A model generated the notes under the pieces. That model worked only from the letters and a program-made list of their open reading frames with translations. It did no database searches and was not told the origin of the DNA. Shown one piece after another: positions 23,411-31,149 of a stretch of 35,944 nt of DNA. How positions within the stretch are numbered: position 1 is the stretch's first letter; every line of letters begins with the position of its first letter. A program made the position numbers and the translations under genes. The DNA comes from an uncultured Terriglobus sp. (GTDB lineage Bacteria; Acidobacteriota; Terriglobia; Terriglobales; Acidobacteriaceae), in assembly GCA_937871605.1 (NCBI GenBank), contig CALMRM010000015.1, positions 9,953 to 45,896 of the forward strand, in the 5' to 3' direction.

Positions 23411-23742
23411 CATGCTTACCCGGTCCGGGACAATCGCTATTCGGTCTAGACTGGCTGCATGCGACGGATGGTTCTCGGCCTGTGTCGAGGTGTCCACCTA
23501 TCAAACACTGACGCCAAGACGAATGGTCGCGGATAAACCCTGCACCACACCCTAGGATGCATCGCGCACACCGCGCTATCATCGAATCTGTATGGCGTTC
23601 CTGCACACATCGGTGAGTTCTGCCCGCGCTGCAGCGGCACGCCTCGGCTTTGCCTAGCTGCGCCTCCTGCGCACGGCTTGCCCTGTTTCACCACTACTCG
23701 ATTCCCGCACCAGCACTGCGCACGTTCGCAGAGGAGCACACC
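23411..23742. other. Intergenic region before prfA
   Basis: 332 bases. No convincing gene, hairpin or repeat was recognised. A 21-codon frame at about 23592-23657 has no ribosome-binding site or recognisable product. The prfA promoter must lie here. Confidence 0.5.
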
Positions 23743-24816
23743 ATGTTCGACCGCCTGCAACAGCTTGATGACCGCTTTCGTGAGTTGGAAGCCGACCTGG
23801 CCGACCCCAGCATCATCACCGACCAGCAGCGCTTTCAGAAAACCGGCAAGCAGCACCGTGACATGGAGCCGGTGATCGAGCGGTTTCGCGAGTACAAGCA
23901 GGTGCAGGCCGGCATTGCCGATGCCCGGCTGATGCTTGCCGAGGATGATGCGGACATCAAGGCCATGGCGCAGGAAGAACTCTCCACGCTGGAGGCCCGG
24001 CTGCCAGAGATCGAGGAGCAGCTCAAGGTCATGCTGCTGCCCAAAGACCCGAACGACGACAAGAACGTGGTGCTCGAAATTCGTGCGGCCACCGGCGGCG
24101 ACGAGGCAAGCCTGTTTGCGGCGGAGGTCTTCCGCATGTACCTCCGCTATGCGGAACTACACCGCTGGAAGGTGGAAATCCTGTCGGAAACAGAATCCAG
24201 CGTGGGCGGCATGAAGGATGTGACGGCGCTGATTGAAGGCGATCGCGTCTTTTCGCTGCTGAAGTACGAGAGCGGCGTACACCGTGTGCAGCGTGTGCCC
24301 GCCACGGAGACCCAGGGCCGCGTACACACCTCGGCGATCACCGTCGCCGTGCTGCCCGAGGCGGAAGAAGTGGACGTCAAGGTGGAGCAGAAGGACTTGC
24401 GCATTGACACGTTCTGCTCGTCAGGGCCGGGCGGGCAGTCGGTCAACACGACGTACTCCGCGATCCGCATCACGCACTTGCCGACCAATACCGTGGTCAG
24501 TTGCCAGGACGAGAAGTCGCAGATCAAAAACCGCGAAAAAGCGATGCGCGTGTTGCGTTCGCGCCTGTATGAAGTGGAGATGGAGAAGCAGCACCAGGCG
24601 CAGGCCACGGCGCGCAAATCGCAGGTGGGCAGCGGTGATCGCTCTGAGAAGATTCGGACCTACAACTTCCCGCAGAACCGGCTGACGGACCACCGCATCG
24701 GCCTGACCCTGCACCAACTGGAGTACGTGATGGAAGGCAAGCTGCAGCCCATCGTCGATGCACTCATCGCACATGACACCAGTGAACGGCTGAAGGCCGA
24801 GGCCGTCGCGGCATAG
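23743..24816 (+). CDS. prfA: Peptide chain release factor 1
   Basis: RF1 reads UAA and UAG in the ribosomal A site and triggers peptide release. 357 residues from ATG 23743, with GGAG about 7 bases upstream. Domain 1 is the N-terminal coiled coil. The tripeptide anticodon region lies in VQRVPATETQGRVHTSA (RF1 carries P-x-T here, RF2 would show SPF). The catalytic GGQ is G230-G231-Q232 in SGPGGQSVN. The typical C-terminal RSEKIRTYNFPQNRLTDHRI is present. The Q232 methyltransferase prmC follows, separated by a family-C repeat. Confidence 0.97.
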   Translation: MFDRLQQLDDRFRELEADLADPSIITDQQRFQKTGKQHRDMEPVIERFREYKQVQAGIADARLMLAEDDADIKAMAQEELSTLEARLPEIEEQLKVMLLPKDPNDDKNVVLEIRAATGGDEASLFAAEVFRMYLRYAELHRWKVEILSETESSVGGMKDVTALIEGDRVFSLLKYESGVHRVQRVPATETQGRVHTSAITVAVLPEAEEVDVKVEQKDLRIDTFCSSGPGGQSVNTTYSAIRITHLPTNTVVSCQDEKSQIKNREKAMRVLRSRLYEVEMEKQHQAQATARKSQVGSGDRSEKIRTYNFPQNRLTDHRIGLTLHQLEYVMEGKLQPIVDALIAHDTSERLKAEAVAA

Positions 24817-24841
24817 TACAGTTCCTGACGCTCAGCGTCGT

Positions 24842-24949
24842 TCGTGATCCTGAGCGCAGCGAAGGACCTGCTTTTGTCCCGGAGCAGCAATGCAGCCTAG
24901 AAGGAAAAGCAGGTCCTTCGACTTCGCTGCGCTCCGCTCAGGATGACGA
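24842..24949. repeat. Family C inverted-repeat element between prfA and prmC
   Basis: The left arm (24846-24875, GATCCTGAGCGCAGCGAAGG onwards) is complementary to the right arm (24906-24945), apart from short extra segments in the right arm. The loop is about 30 bases. The right arm matches 14646-14689 at 42 of 44 positions. Transcribed with prfA-prmC it would form a long stable hairpin in the operon mRNA. Confidence 0.88.
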
Positions 24950-24977
24950 GCATTGAGAACGAAAGGCGTGTGACGTG

Positions 24978-25889
24978 ATGGCAGCGAACAGCACAGTTCC
25001 AGACGCGCACGATCCGCTAAAGATTGCCGGATGCACGGTTGCGGATGCATTGCGCGTCGGCACGGCACGGTTGCAGATGCGCGACGATCTCCGCGACAAC
25101 GCGACGCGCGATGCGCAACAGATCCTGGAGATCGCCATGGGCCTCTCCCGCGTGCAGATGCTTGCCACACCGGAGCGCCCGTTGCGCGAAGAAGAGGCAG
25201 GCAGCTTTCAGGGCATGGTCGCGCAACGGCGTGGTGGGGTGCCCATCCAGCACTTGCGCGGCTCGCAGGAGTTCTTTGGACGCAGTTTCTCGGTAACACC
25301 GGATGTGCTGATTCCCCGGCCTGAGACGGAGGGCATCGTGGAGGAAGTGCTACGGCTTTGTACGGATCGCTCCGCACCGCTGCGCATTGCGGACGTGGGC
25401 ACCGGTAGCGGCATCCTTGCGGTGACGTTGGCCCTGGAGTACCCCGCGAGTGTTGTGCTGGCACTGGATCTTTCACGGGCAGCGCTGGCCGTGGCGCGAG
25501 ACAATGCATCTGCATTGGGTGCGCGCAACGTGCGCTTTGCGGAGAGTGATCTGCTGGCCGCGGCGGGTGATGAGCGCTTTGACATGATCGTGTCGAACCC
25601 GCCGTACATCCCACTCACAGAGGCCGCTGAGCTGCACCGGCAGGTGCGCGATCATGAGCCGCACCTGGCGTTGTTCGGCGGCGAGGATGGGCTCGATGTC
25701 ATTCGACGGTTGGTGCCGCAGGCAGCGGCGCACCTGCGCCCAGATGGTTGGTTGCTGATGGAAACTGCAGGTCGCAGCACAGCTCTTGACGGCCTTTTTC
25801 GGGAGTGGAATGTTCACTACATGAAAGACCTGCAAGGAATTGAGAGGGTCGCAGCCGCTCAGCACACTACACTGCTCCAGTCCCATTAG
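24978..25889 (+). CDS. prmC: Release factor glutamine N5-methyltransferase
   Basis: PrmC (HemK) methylates the glutamine of the GGQ motif in RF1/RF2, which raises termination efficiency. 303 residues from ATG 24978; a GTG one codon earlier is equally possible, with GAAAGG upstream of both. The N-terminal helical domain contains RRGGVPIQHLRGSQEFFG and VTPDVLIPRPETE. The SAM site is IADVGTGSGILAVTLALEYP and the substrate motif is NPPY (N207-Y210), followed by HEPHLALFGGEDGL. The pairing with prfA is the standard operon. The following receiver-like gene begins 8 bases after the stop. Confidence 0.95.
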   Translation: MAANSTVPDAHDPLKIAGCTVADALRVGTARLQMRDDLRDNATRDAQQILEIAMGLSRVQMLATPERPLREEEAGSFQGMVAQRRGGVPIQHLRGSQEFFGRSFSVTPDVLIPRPETEGIVEEVLRLCTDRSAPLRIADVGTGSGILAVTLALEYPASVVLALDLSRAALAVARDNASALGARNVRFAESDLLAAAGDERFDMIVSNPPYIPLTEAAELHRQVRDHEPHLALFGGEDGLDVIRRLVPQAAAHLRPDGWLLMETAGRSTALDGLFREWNVHYMKDLQGIERVAAAQHTTLLQSH

Positions 25890-25897
25890 GAGGAAGT

Positions 25898-26299
25898 TTG
25901 CTGGTTCGACCGTGTTTTCTTGTTGTGGATCGTGAGTTCATGGGCAGCATTTCCACCCGCAAGCTGGTGCTGGAGACGGGCAAGCTGAACGTGATCACGG
26001 CGTACTCCTACCCGGAGGGCATGGCCACACTGGAGGCGTTTCCGAATGTACACGGCGTGGTCGTATCCTCTGACCGGAACCGTGAGGCGGAAGGCTTTCT
26101 GCACGCGGTGCGTGCGCGCTACCCGGCGATCAAGCGGGTAATGACGGGGGAACTGCCAGCCGGCGATGTGGCTGACGTGCACGTGGAAAGCTTCGCCCCA
26201 GACAAGCTGCTGCAGGCGATTTGGGGCTTGTTTCCGCAGGAAGCGGCAGAGTTGCAGCGCAAGGAAGCCGATCTTGCCAAGGAGCTCGATCAGGCCTGA
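25898..26299 (+). CDS. Receiver-like (CheY-fold) protein with degenerate phosphorylation site
   Basis: 133 residues from TTG 25898; AGGAGG (25888-25893) overlaps the prmC stop and supports this unusual start. The sequence follows a receiver plan: FLVVDRE (one acidic residue at D11), helix, TAYSYPEGMATLEAFP, then VHGVVVSSDR where the phospho-accepting Asp position is Ser, and IKRVMTGELPAGD in place of the Thr/Ser switch strand. The C-terminal helix is Glu/Lys-rich (EAAELQRKEADLAKEL). It may be a phosphorylation-independent receiver used for protein-protein contact. It is transcriptionally attached to prfA-prmC. Confidence 0.72.
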   Translation: MLVRPCFLVVDREFMGSISTRKLVLETGKLNVITAYSYPEGMATLEAFPNVHGVVVSSDRNREAEGFLHAVRARYPAIKRVMTGELPAGDVADVHVESFAPDKLLQAIWGLFPQEAAELQRKEADLAKELDQA

Positions 26300-26307
26300 A
26301 CCAAGGG

Positions 26308-28047
26308 TCAGCGTTTTTCCTCGTGGTAGTCCTGCTCTGTGTTCACGCCCCACAGCGCGTCCTTGCGTAGATCGCCTGCCAGGATGTTGTCCACGGCGGT
26401 CATGGCGGTTAGCATGCTGTGGTCCTGGTTGTTGTACTTGTGCATGCCGTTGCGGCCGATGAGGAAAAGGTTCTCAAAGCTGTCGGTGAACGCGCGCAAC
26501 TCGTCGAAGCGGCTATACGTGCCGAAGTACGCGGGATAGGTTTTGGGCACGCGCTCCACGTGCGCGTCCAGCACGTCCGCCGCGGTCAGGATGCCGATCT
26601 TTTCCACTTCTGCAATGGCGAAGCGCTTGAGTTCATCGTCTGGCATCTGCCATAGCGGGTCCGTGTCGTAGCAAAAATATTCGAGGCCGATCCACACCTT
26701 GGTGGGATCATCCAGCAGGTGCGGGCTCCAGTTGTTAAAGATCTGCAAACGGCCCAGCAGCACGTCCGGCTCCTGGATGTAGATCCAGGTGTCGCGCAGC
26801 AGCTGACCGTTAGGTTCCTTAACTTCTAACTTGTCCACCAGCAAGCCTACAGTGATGAAGTCGCGATACTGCAGCCCTTCGGCAATCTCGCGCACAGCAG
26901 GCGGGATGGGTGCATCCATGCACGCGATGAGTTCGCGCATGGGCATGGTGGAAAAGAACAGGTCGCCAGTGTGGCGCTGGCGCTCGCCCGCTGCGTTCAC
27001 AGATTCCACCCACAGCACGCGGTTGTCTTTGCAGTGGACGCGGTCCACCGTGCGCCGCATGCGGACCTCTCCCCCGCCCTGCCGGATGAGCTTTGCTACG
27101 TGTTCCCATAGCTGGCCGGGGCCGAGTTTTGGATAGAGAAATCGCTCGATCAGCGACGTGTCGGTTGTTTTCTGCGACACGTCAGACGGGCTGCGCGATG
27201 TTGAGGTGCTGCGGATCGTTTTACGTACGAAGTGTTTGACTGCCGTTGTCAGCGACAGACCCTTAATGCGCTGCGCACCCCACTCTGCGCTGATGGTGTC
27301 GCAGGGCGTGCCCCAGACTTTCTCTGTGTAGCTCTTGAAAAAGGTCAGGTAGAGTTCACGGCCGAAGCGGTTGATGAGAAAATCCTGCAGGCTGCGCTCG
27401 GGTGCAATCTGCCGCAGACGCGAGGCGACATAACTCCAGCCGATGCGTACGACGCGGACCGGGCCCAGGTTCGCCAGCGTACCCGCGTTCAGCGCGATGG
27501 GATAGTCGAAGAAGCGCCGCAGAAAATAGATGCGGCTCTTGCGCGGGCGGATGAGCATGACCAAGTCCGGGTCGCTGGGCGGGTGCGTGACCATAGTGGC
27601 GGTGTGGCCGTGCTCTGCCGGGTGTGGCTCGTTCGCCGGTCCGGCTTCGTCTGTGTCGGTTTCAACTGTGTCGGTTTTGGGGCCCGGCTGCAGTGGCCCC
27701 ATGCCGCGCAGGGGCGGCTCCTGCGGCTGCGCGGCGGGCACGGCGACGGTGCGCTGCCTGCCCTGGTATGCGAGCTCGACATCGCCTGGCGCATCCGATT
27801 CGGGCGGCAAGAGGTCGAGCCACCACTGCATGACGCGGTCGCTTTTGGAAAAGAAGCGGTGGCCGCCAATGTCCATGCGGTAGCCCTTGTACTTGACGGT
27901 GCGCGAGATGCCGCCAATGTCGTTGCTGCTCTCGAGCAGCACCGGATGGATCTTCGAGCGGCGTAGCAGTTCAAGCCCGGCGGTGAGGCCGGCGGGACCT
28001 GCTCCGATGATGATGGCGCGTTGGGGTTCTTGGCTGGGCTCAGGCAT
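26308..28047 (-). CDS. NAD(P)/FAD-dependent oxidoreductase (UDP-galactopyranose mutase-like)
   Basis: 579 residues from ATG 28047; no strong ribosome-binding site is seen, but the FAD motif AIIIGAGPAGLTAGLELLRR (11-30) sits where expected. VLLESSNDIGGISRTVKYKG and MDIGGHRFFSKSDRVMQWW are typical of flavoproteins encoded in polysaccharide clusters. The C-terminal FLIGRNGMHKYNNQDHSMLT closes the FAD site. Residues ~82-163 hold an unusual Pro/Glu/Thr-rich insertion (PQEPPLRGMGPLQPGPKTD onwards). A second Ser/Thr-rich loop is at about 270-295. It is divergent from an epimerase-like gene. A role in sugar-nucleotide or lipid-glycan modification is inferred from the family and the neighbour. Confidence 0.85.
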   Translation of the reverse strand: MPEPSQEPQRAIIIGAGPAGLTAGLELLRRSKIHPVLLESSNDIGGISRTVKYKGYRMDIGGHRFFSKSDRVMQWWLDLLPPESDAPGDVELAYQGRQRTVAVPAAQPQEPPLRGMGPLQPGPKTDTVETDTDEAGPANEPHPAEHGHTATMVTHPPSDPDLVMLIRPRKSRIYFLRRFFDYPIALNAGTLANLGPVRVVRIGWSYVASRLRQIAPERSLQDFLINRFGRELYLTFFKSYTEKVWGTPCDTISAEWGAQRIKGLSLTTAVKHFVRKTIRSTSTSRSPSDVSQKTTDTSLIERFLYPKLGPGQLWEHVAKLIRQGGGEVRMRRTVDRVHCKDNRVLWVESVNAAGERQRHTGDLFFSTMPMRELIACMDAPIPPAVREIAEGLQYRDFITVGLLVDKLEVKEPNGQLLRDTWIYIQEPDVLLGRLQIFNNWSPHLLDDPTKVWIGLEYFCYDTDPLWQMPDDELKRFAIAEVEKIGILTAADVLDAHVERVPKTYPAYFGTYSRFDELRAFTDSFENLFLIGRNGMHKYNNQDHSMLTAMTAVDNILAGDLRKDALWGVNTEQDYHEEKR

Positions 28048-28107
28048 CGTAACGACGGCCTGGACACACATGAGGCCAACTTGCCAAGTGTAAATGGCGC
28101 TTGGAGA

Positions 28108-28205
28108 AGCAGAACGCGAAGAGCGCGAAGGAAGTGCACGCGAAGGGCGCGATGGCACCTGCTTCGCGTACTTCGCGCAAACCTTCGCGCTCTTCGCGTT
28201 CTGCT
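28108..28205. repeat. Inverted-repeat element, family B, perfect 24-bp arms
   Basis: The left arm 28108-28131 (AGCAGAACGCGAAGAGCGCG...) and right arm 28182-28205 are perfect inverted repeats of 24 bases. Inside are further CGCGAAGG units on the left and CTTCGCG units on the right. It occupies most of the space between the divergent flavoprotein and epimerase genes, so it overlaps their promoter region. Confidence 0.9.
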
Positions 28206-28227
28206 CTTGCAGCACTACCATGGAGCG

Positions 28228-29271
28228 ATGGCCCACTACCTTGTCACCGGCGCGTCCGGCTTCTTTGGCGGCATTCTGAAGCGACGGTTGCTGCGCGAAA
28301 GTCACACGGTGGTCAACATCGACCTCCAGCGTGATGAAGACGCGGGCCTGCCGGGGTTGACCAGCATCCAGGGCGACCTGCGCGATCGTGCACTGGTGGA
28401 ACGAACCTTCGCAGAGCATGGCTTTGACGCAGTCTTCCACTGTGCGGCGCAACTGGCGCACGGTTCGCGGCTGGACGAGCACCTGCTGTGGACCAGCAAT
28501 GTGGACGCCACGGTGGTGCTGGCAGAGGTGGCGCGGGCGCATGGGGTGAAGCCGTTTGTCTTTATCTCAACCAACTGCCTGTGGGCCGCGGACCTGGGCC
28601 ACGCGGTGCGCGAGGACGATGTGCCCGCACCCATCGAGATCTATGGCAGGAGCAAGCTGGAAGCGGAGCAGCGGCTAGAGGCGTTTGCAAACGACCTGCA
28701 TGTGGTGACGCTGCGTGTGCCCACCATTATGGACGAGGGGCGGCTCGGGCTGCTGGCGATCCTGTACGAGTTCATCGACGACAACAAGACCGTTTGGGTG
28801 GTGGGTGACGGCGGCAACCAGTACCAGTTCATCTACGCGGACGACCTGGCCACAGCGTGTATTCAGGCGGCAAGCTACGGAAATAGCAGGCTGTTCCACC
28901 TGGGTTCTGACGATGTGAAGAGCATGCGCGCGGTGTACGAAAGCGTGGTGCGCGAAAGCGGCAGCAGAAGCCGTGTGCGCTCCTTGCCGAAGGGGCCGAC
29001 GATTGCCGCTATGGTGGCGGCGCACCGCCTGCGCATCTCGCCGCTTGGGCCCTATCACTACAAAATGATCGCGGAAAACTTTGTGTTCGACACGGAGCGG
29101 GCAAAGCAAGAACTGGGCTGGCAGCCCACGCTGACCAACGAACAGATGCTGCTGCGCGCCTATCGCCACTACCGCGACAATCGCCGCGAAATTCATGGCC
29201 GCAGCGAGGTGTCCGCGCACCGCAAGCCCGCGGGCATGGGCGTCATCCGGCTGCTGAAGTGGCTGTCTTAA
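28228..29271 (+). CDS. NAD-dependent epimerase/dehydratase-family protein (extended SDR)
   Basis: 347 residues from ATG 28228. The NAD-binding motif is VTGASGFFGG (6-15), and D61-like GDLRD follows. The catalytic pair is Y139-x3-K143 (IYGRSKLEAEQ) with ISTNCLWAAD as the active-site Ser/Thr strand. FIYADDLATACIQA is the conserved C-terminal SDR block. Extended SDRs of this type epimerise, dehydrate or reduce nucleotide sugars, or act on sterol-like substrates; the substrate cannot be named. GGAG lies only 2-3 bases before the ATG, closer than usual. It is divergent from the flavin oxidoreductase. Confidence 0.88.
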   Translation: MAHYLVTGASGFFGGILKRRLLRESHTVVNIDLQRDEDAGLPGLTSIQGDLRDRALVERTFAEHGFDAVFHCAAQLAHGSRLDEHLLWTSNVDATVVLAEVARAHGVKPFVFISTNCLWAADLGHAVREDDVPAPIEIYGRSKLEAEQRLEAFANDLHVVTLRVPTIMDEGRLGLLAILYEFIDDNKTVWVVGDGGNQYQFIYADDLATACIQAASYGNSRLFHLGSDDVKSMRAVYESVVRESGSRSRVRSLPKGPTIAAMVAAHRLRISPLGPYHYKMIAENFVFDTERAKQELGWQPTLTNEQMLLRAYRHYRDNRREIHGRSEVSAHRKPAGMGVIRLLKWLS

Positions 29272-29324
29272 ACGAGCGACTTACGATTACGTTCGTCAGT
29301 ACGTATGTGCGTAGGAGATCTCGA

Positions 29325-30530
29325 GTGCACCTTTGGAAGCCGCTACGCGTCGTTTTGCTATCCGCCGCCCTGTGTCAGCAGAGTGATGCTGTGCATGCGC
29401 AAACGCAGCTAGACGCATCGCGTGTAGGCCTGGCCGGTGATTGGCAGGCTCCGTTCACTGGCGCGGGTGAACCGACGCGGGTGGTTTTCCGCGTGTCGAA
29501 AGCACCGTTAGGCTGGCGGGCTGTGGCGTTGTGGGTCGAGCCGGGGCACTACGTGGCCAGCATTCCGAGTGTCGTGGTGAAGGGGGATGCAGTCTCGTTT
29601 ACGGCGACGGCGCACGAGCTGAACGGCAGCTTTGCAGGCACGGAGTCGGTAGACGGCACCACCCTGACCGGAAAGTGGACGCAGGGCAGCGGCGAGGGCA
29701 GTGGCGGTGGCTTTGCCACACAGCCGGTAACAATGACGCGCGCGACGAAGGAGACGGCATGGGCCATTGCGCCTGCGCTGGGGTCGGACGCGAAGCTCAT
29801 CCCCGCAAACCTGAACCCCACCTTCGAAGTAGCCACGGTAAAGCCGCACGACCCCAAGGTGCAGGGCGGCGGTTGGCGCTGGATCGGTGCGCGCCGCTTT
29901 GAAGCAACCATGCCCGTGGGCGGATTGCTGGCGGACATTTACGGCCTGCAGCGCGACCAGATCGTTGGCGCGCCGGACTGGGTTTTCAAGGATGTGTACG
30001 ACTACGCGGGCGTGCCCGACCTGCCGGGTTGGCCGACTGCGAAGCAGCGCTACAGCATGGAGCGCAAGCTGCTGGAGGATCGCTGCAAGCTCAAGACACA
30101 CATGGAGACGCGCGATATGTCGGCACTGCTGCTGACGACGGCGAAGGGCGGCACAACGATGACGCCCAGCATCATCGTCTATCCAGGCGTCACGTTCAGC
30201 ATGCATCCTGCAGCGGGCGGCGGTGCTGGCTTCATCTTCACGGCCCAGAACTCTTCCATGGACGACTGGAGGAAGGTACTACAGGGCATGCTGGACCAGC
30301 CGGTGGTGGACCACACGGGGCTAGAAGGCCAGTTCGATTTTGACCTGACGTTTTCGCCGGACGACACCGTGTACGGCGGTCGCATGCACCCGCCGCAGCT
30401 CGAATCGGGTGAACCTGCACCGGGGCTTTACCAAGCGCTGCAGCAGCAACTCGGCTTACGGCTCAATCGCTTCAAGGGACCGGTGCAGGTGTTGGTGATT
30501 GATCACATCGAGCGCCCATCGTCCAACTGA
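29325..30530 (+). CDS. Exported TIGR03435-family 'soil-associated' protein
   Basis: 401 residues from GTG 29325, chosen because AGGAG (29313-29317) lies 7 bases before it and a signal peptide follows (PLRVVLLSAALCQQSDAVHA). Residues ~30-135 form a beta-rich domain (GDWQAPFTGAGEPTRVVFRV). The TIGR03435 domain begins near residue 165 (PTFEVATVKPHDP) and shows LDQPVVDHTGLEGQFDFDL, then GLYQALQQQLGLRLNRFKG and the end VLVIDHIERPS. The family is expanded in Acidobacteria and has no known biochemical role. Fusion with the N-terminal domain appears to be a local variant. Confidence 0.88.
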   Translation: MHLWKPLRVVLLSAALCQQSDAVHAQTQLDASRVGLAGDWQAPFTGAGEPTRVVFRVSKAPLGWRAVALWVEPGHYVASIPSVVVKGDAVSFTATAHELNGSFAGTESVDGTTLTGKWTQGSGEGSGGGFATQPVTMTRATKETAWAIAPALGSDAKLIPANLNPTFEVATVKPHDPKVQGGGWRWIGARRFEATMPVGGLLADIYGLQRDQIVGAPDWVFKDVYDYAGVPDLPGWPTAKQRYSMERKLLEDRCKLKTHMETRDMSALLLTTAKGGTTMTPSIIVYPGVTFSMHPAAGGGAGFIFTAQNSSMDDWRKVLQGMLDQPVVDHTGLEGQFDFDLTFSPDDTVYGGRMHPPQLESGEPAPGLYQALQQQLGLRLNRFKGPVQVLVIDHIERPSSN

Positions 30531-30578
30531 CGCTGTCGCCGACACGCGCTGCACGCCCCAGTCTTCGCTGCGAACACT

Positions 30579-31061
30579 TTACCGCCCCGCGCGTAGCAGG
30601 CGCAGCAGCACCGGAGAAAATGTCGCCAGCGCAGCGATGGCAAGCACGGTTGCAAGCGTTGAGGCGCGATAGCGAACGGTAAACAGCGCCCACGCCGTCA
30701 GCACCCAGAACGCCATGTTGGCTGAGGCGGCGACGTACACCCAGTCGGAAAACTTGTGCTGGTCATGGACGAAGTTCATGGTGCGCAGCGTGGGATACGG
30801 CATGTCCGCACGCAGGGTGAGGCGCAGCAGCAGCACTGGCAGCAGGTTGAGCGTGAGCACCAGCGCGATCCATGCCACAGGTGCCCACGGTTGCGGAAAA
30901 CGCGGCACCAACAGCCACGTCACGCAGAGCGTCATCACGATGTTGGCCGTGGCACCGGCGTTCACTGCGGCTGGAAAGTGGCCCATGTCGGCCAGCCGGT
31001 CCATCTGATCCACACGTTTATTGCCCGCGTCTATGTTTCTTGTGCCGTCGCTGTTGCTCAT
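30579..31061 (-). CDS. Four-helix integral membrane protein, unknown
   Basis: 160 residues from ATG 31061; the frame extends upstream but is unlike protein. Predicted membrane helices are at about 35-50 (ANIVMTLCVTWLLV), 57-80 (PVAWIALVLTLNLLPVLLL), 108-127 (WVYVAASANMAFWVLTAWAL) and 134-155 (ASTLATVLAIAALATFSPV). A loop reads MPYPTLRTMNFVHDQHKFSD. The family is not recognised. It is divergent from the VWFA gene and convergent with the TIGR03435 gene, ending 48 bases from it. Confidence 0.72.
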   Translation of the reverse strand: MSNSDGTRNIDAGNKRVDQMDRLADMGHFPAAVNAGATANIVMTLCVTWLLVPRFPQPWAPVAWIALVLTLNLLPVLLLRLTLRADMPYPTLRTMNFVHDQHKFSDWVYVAASANMAFWVLTAWALFTVRYRASTLATVLAIAALATFSPVLLRLLRAGR

Positions 31062-31149
31062 GTTCAATCGGGTTCGATGCAGGAGCAGACGTTCGCGCTG
31101 ACGCTGATTCTTCTTCTCCCTGCAACCGCGGCGGCGTAAACTGCGTGGC

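Noticed and set aside
23592..23657. 21-codon frame before prfA, considered as leader peptide or truncated rpmE
   Set aside because: No ribosome-binding site, no L31-like residues and no attenuation hairpin.
30553..30575. CCAGTCTTCGCTGCGA shared with 32990-33005, suspected duplicated DUF2147 end
   Set aside because: Only 16 bases match and the surrounding sequences do not align; most likely chance.
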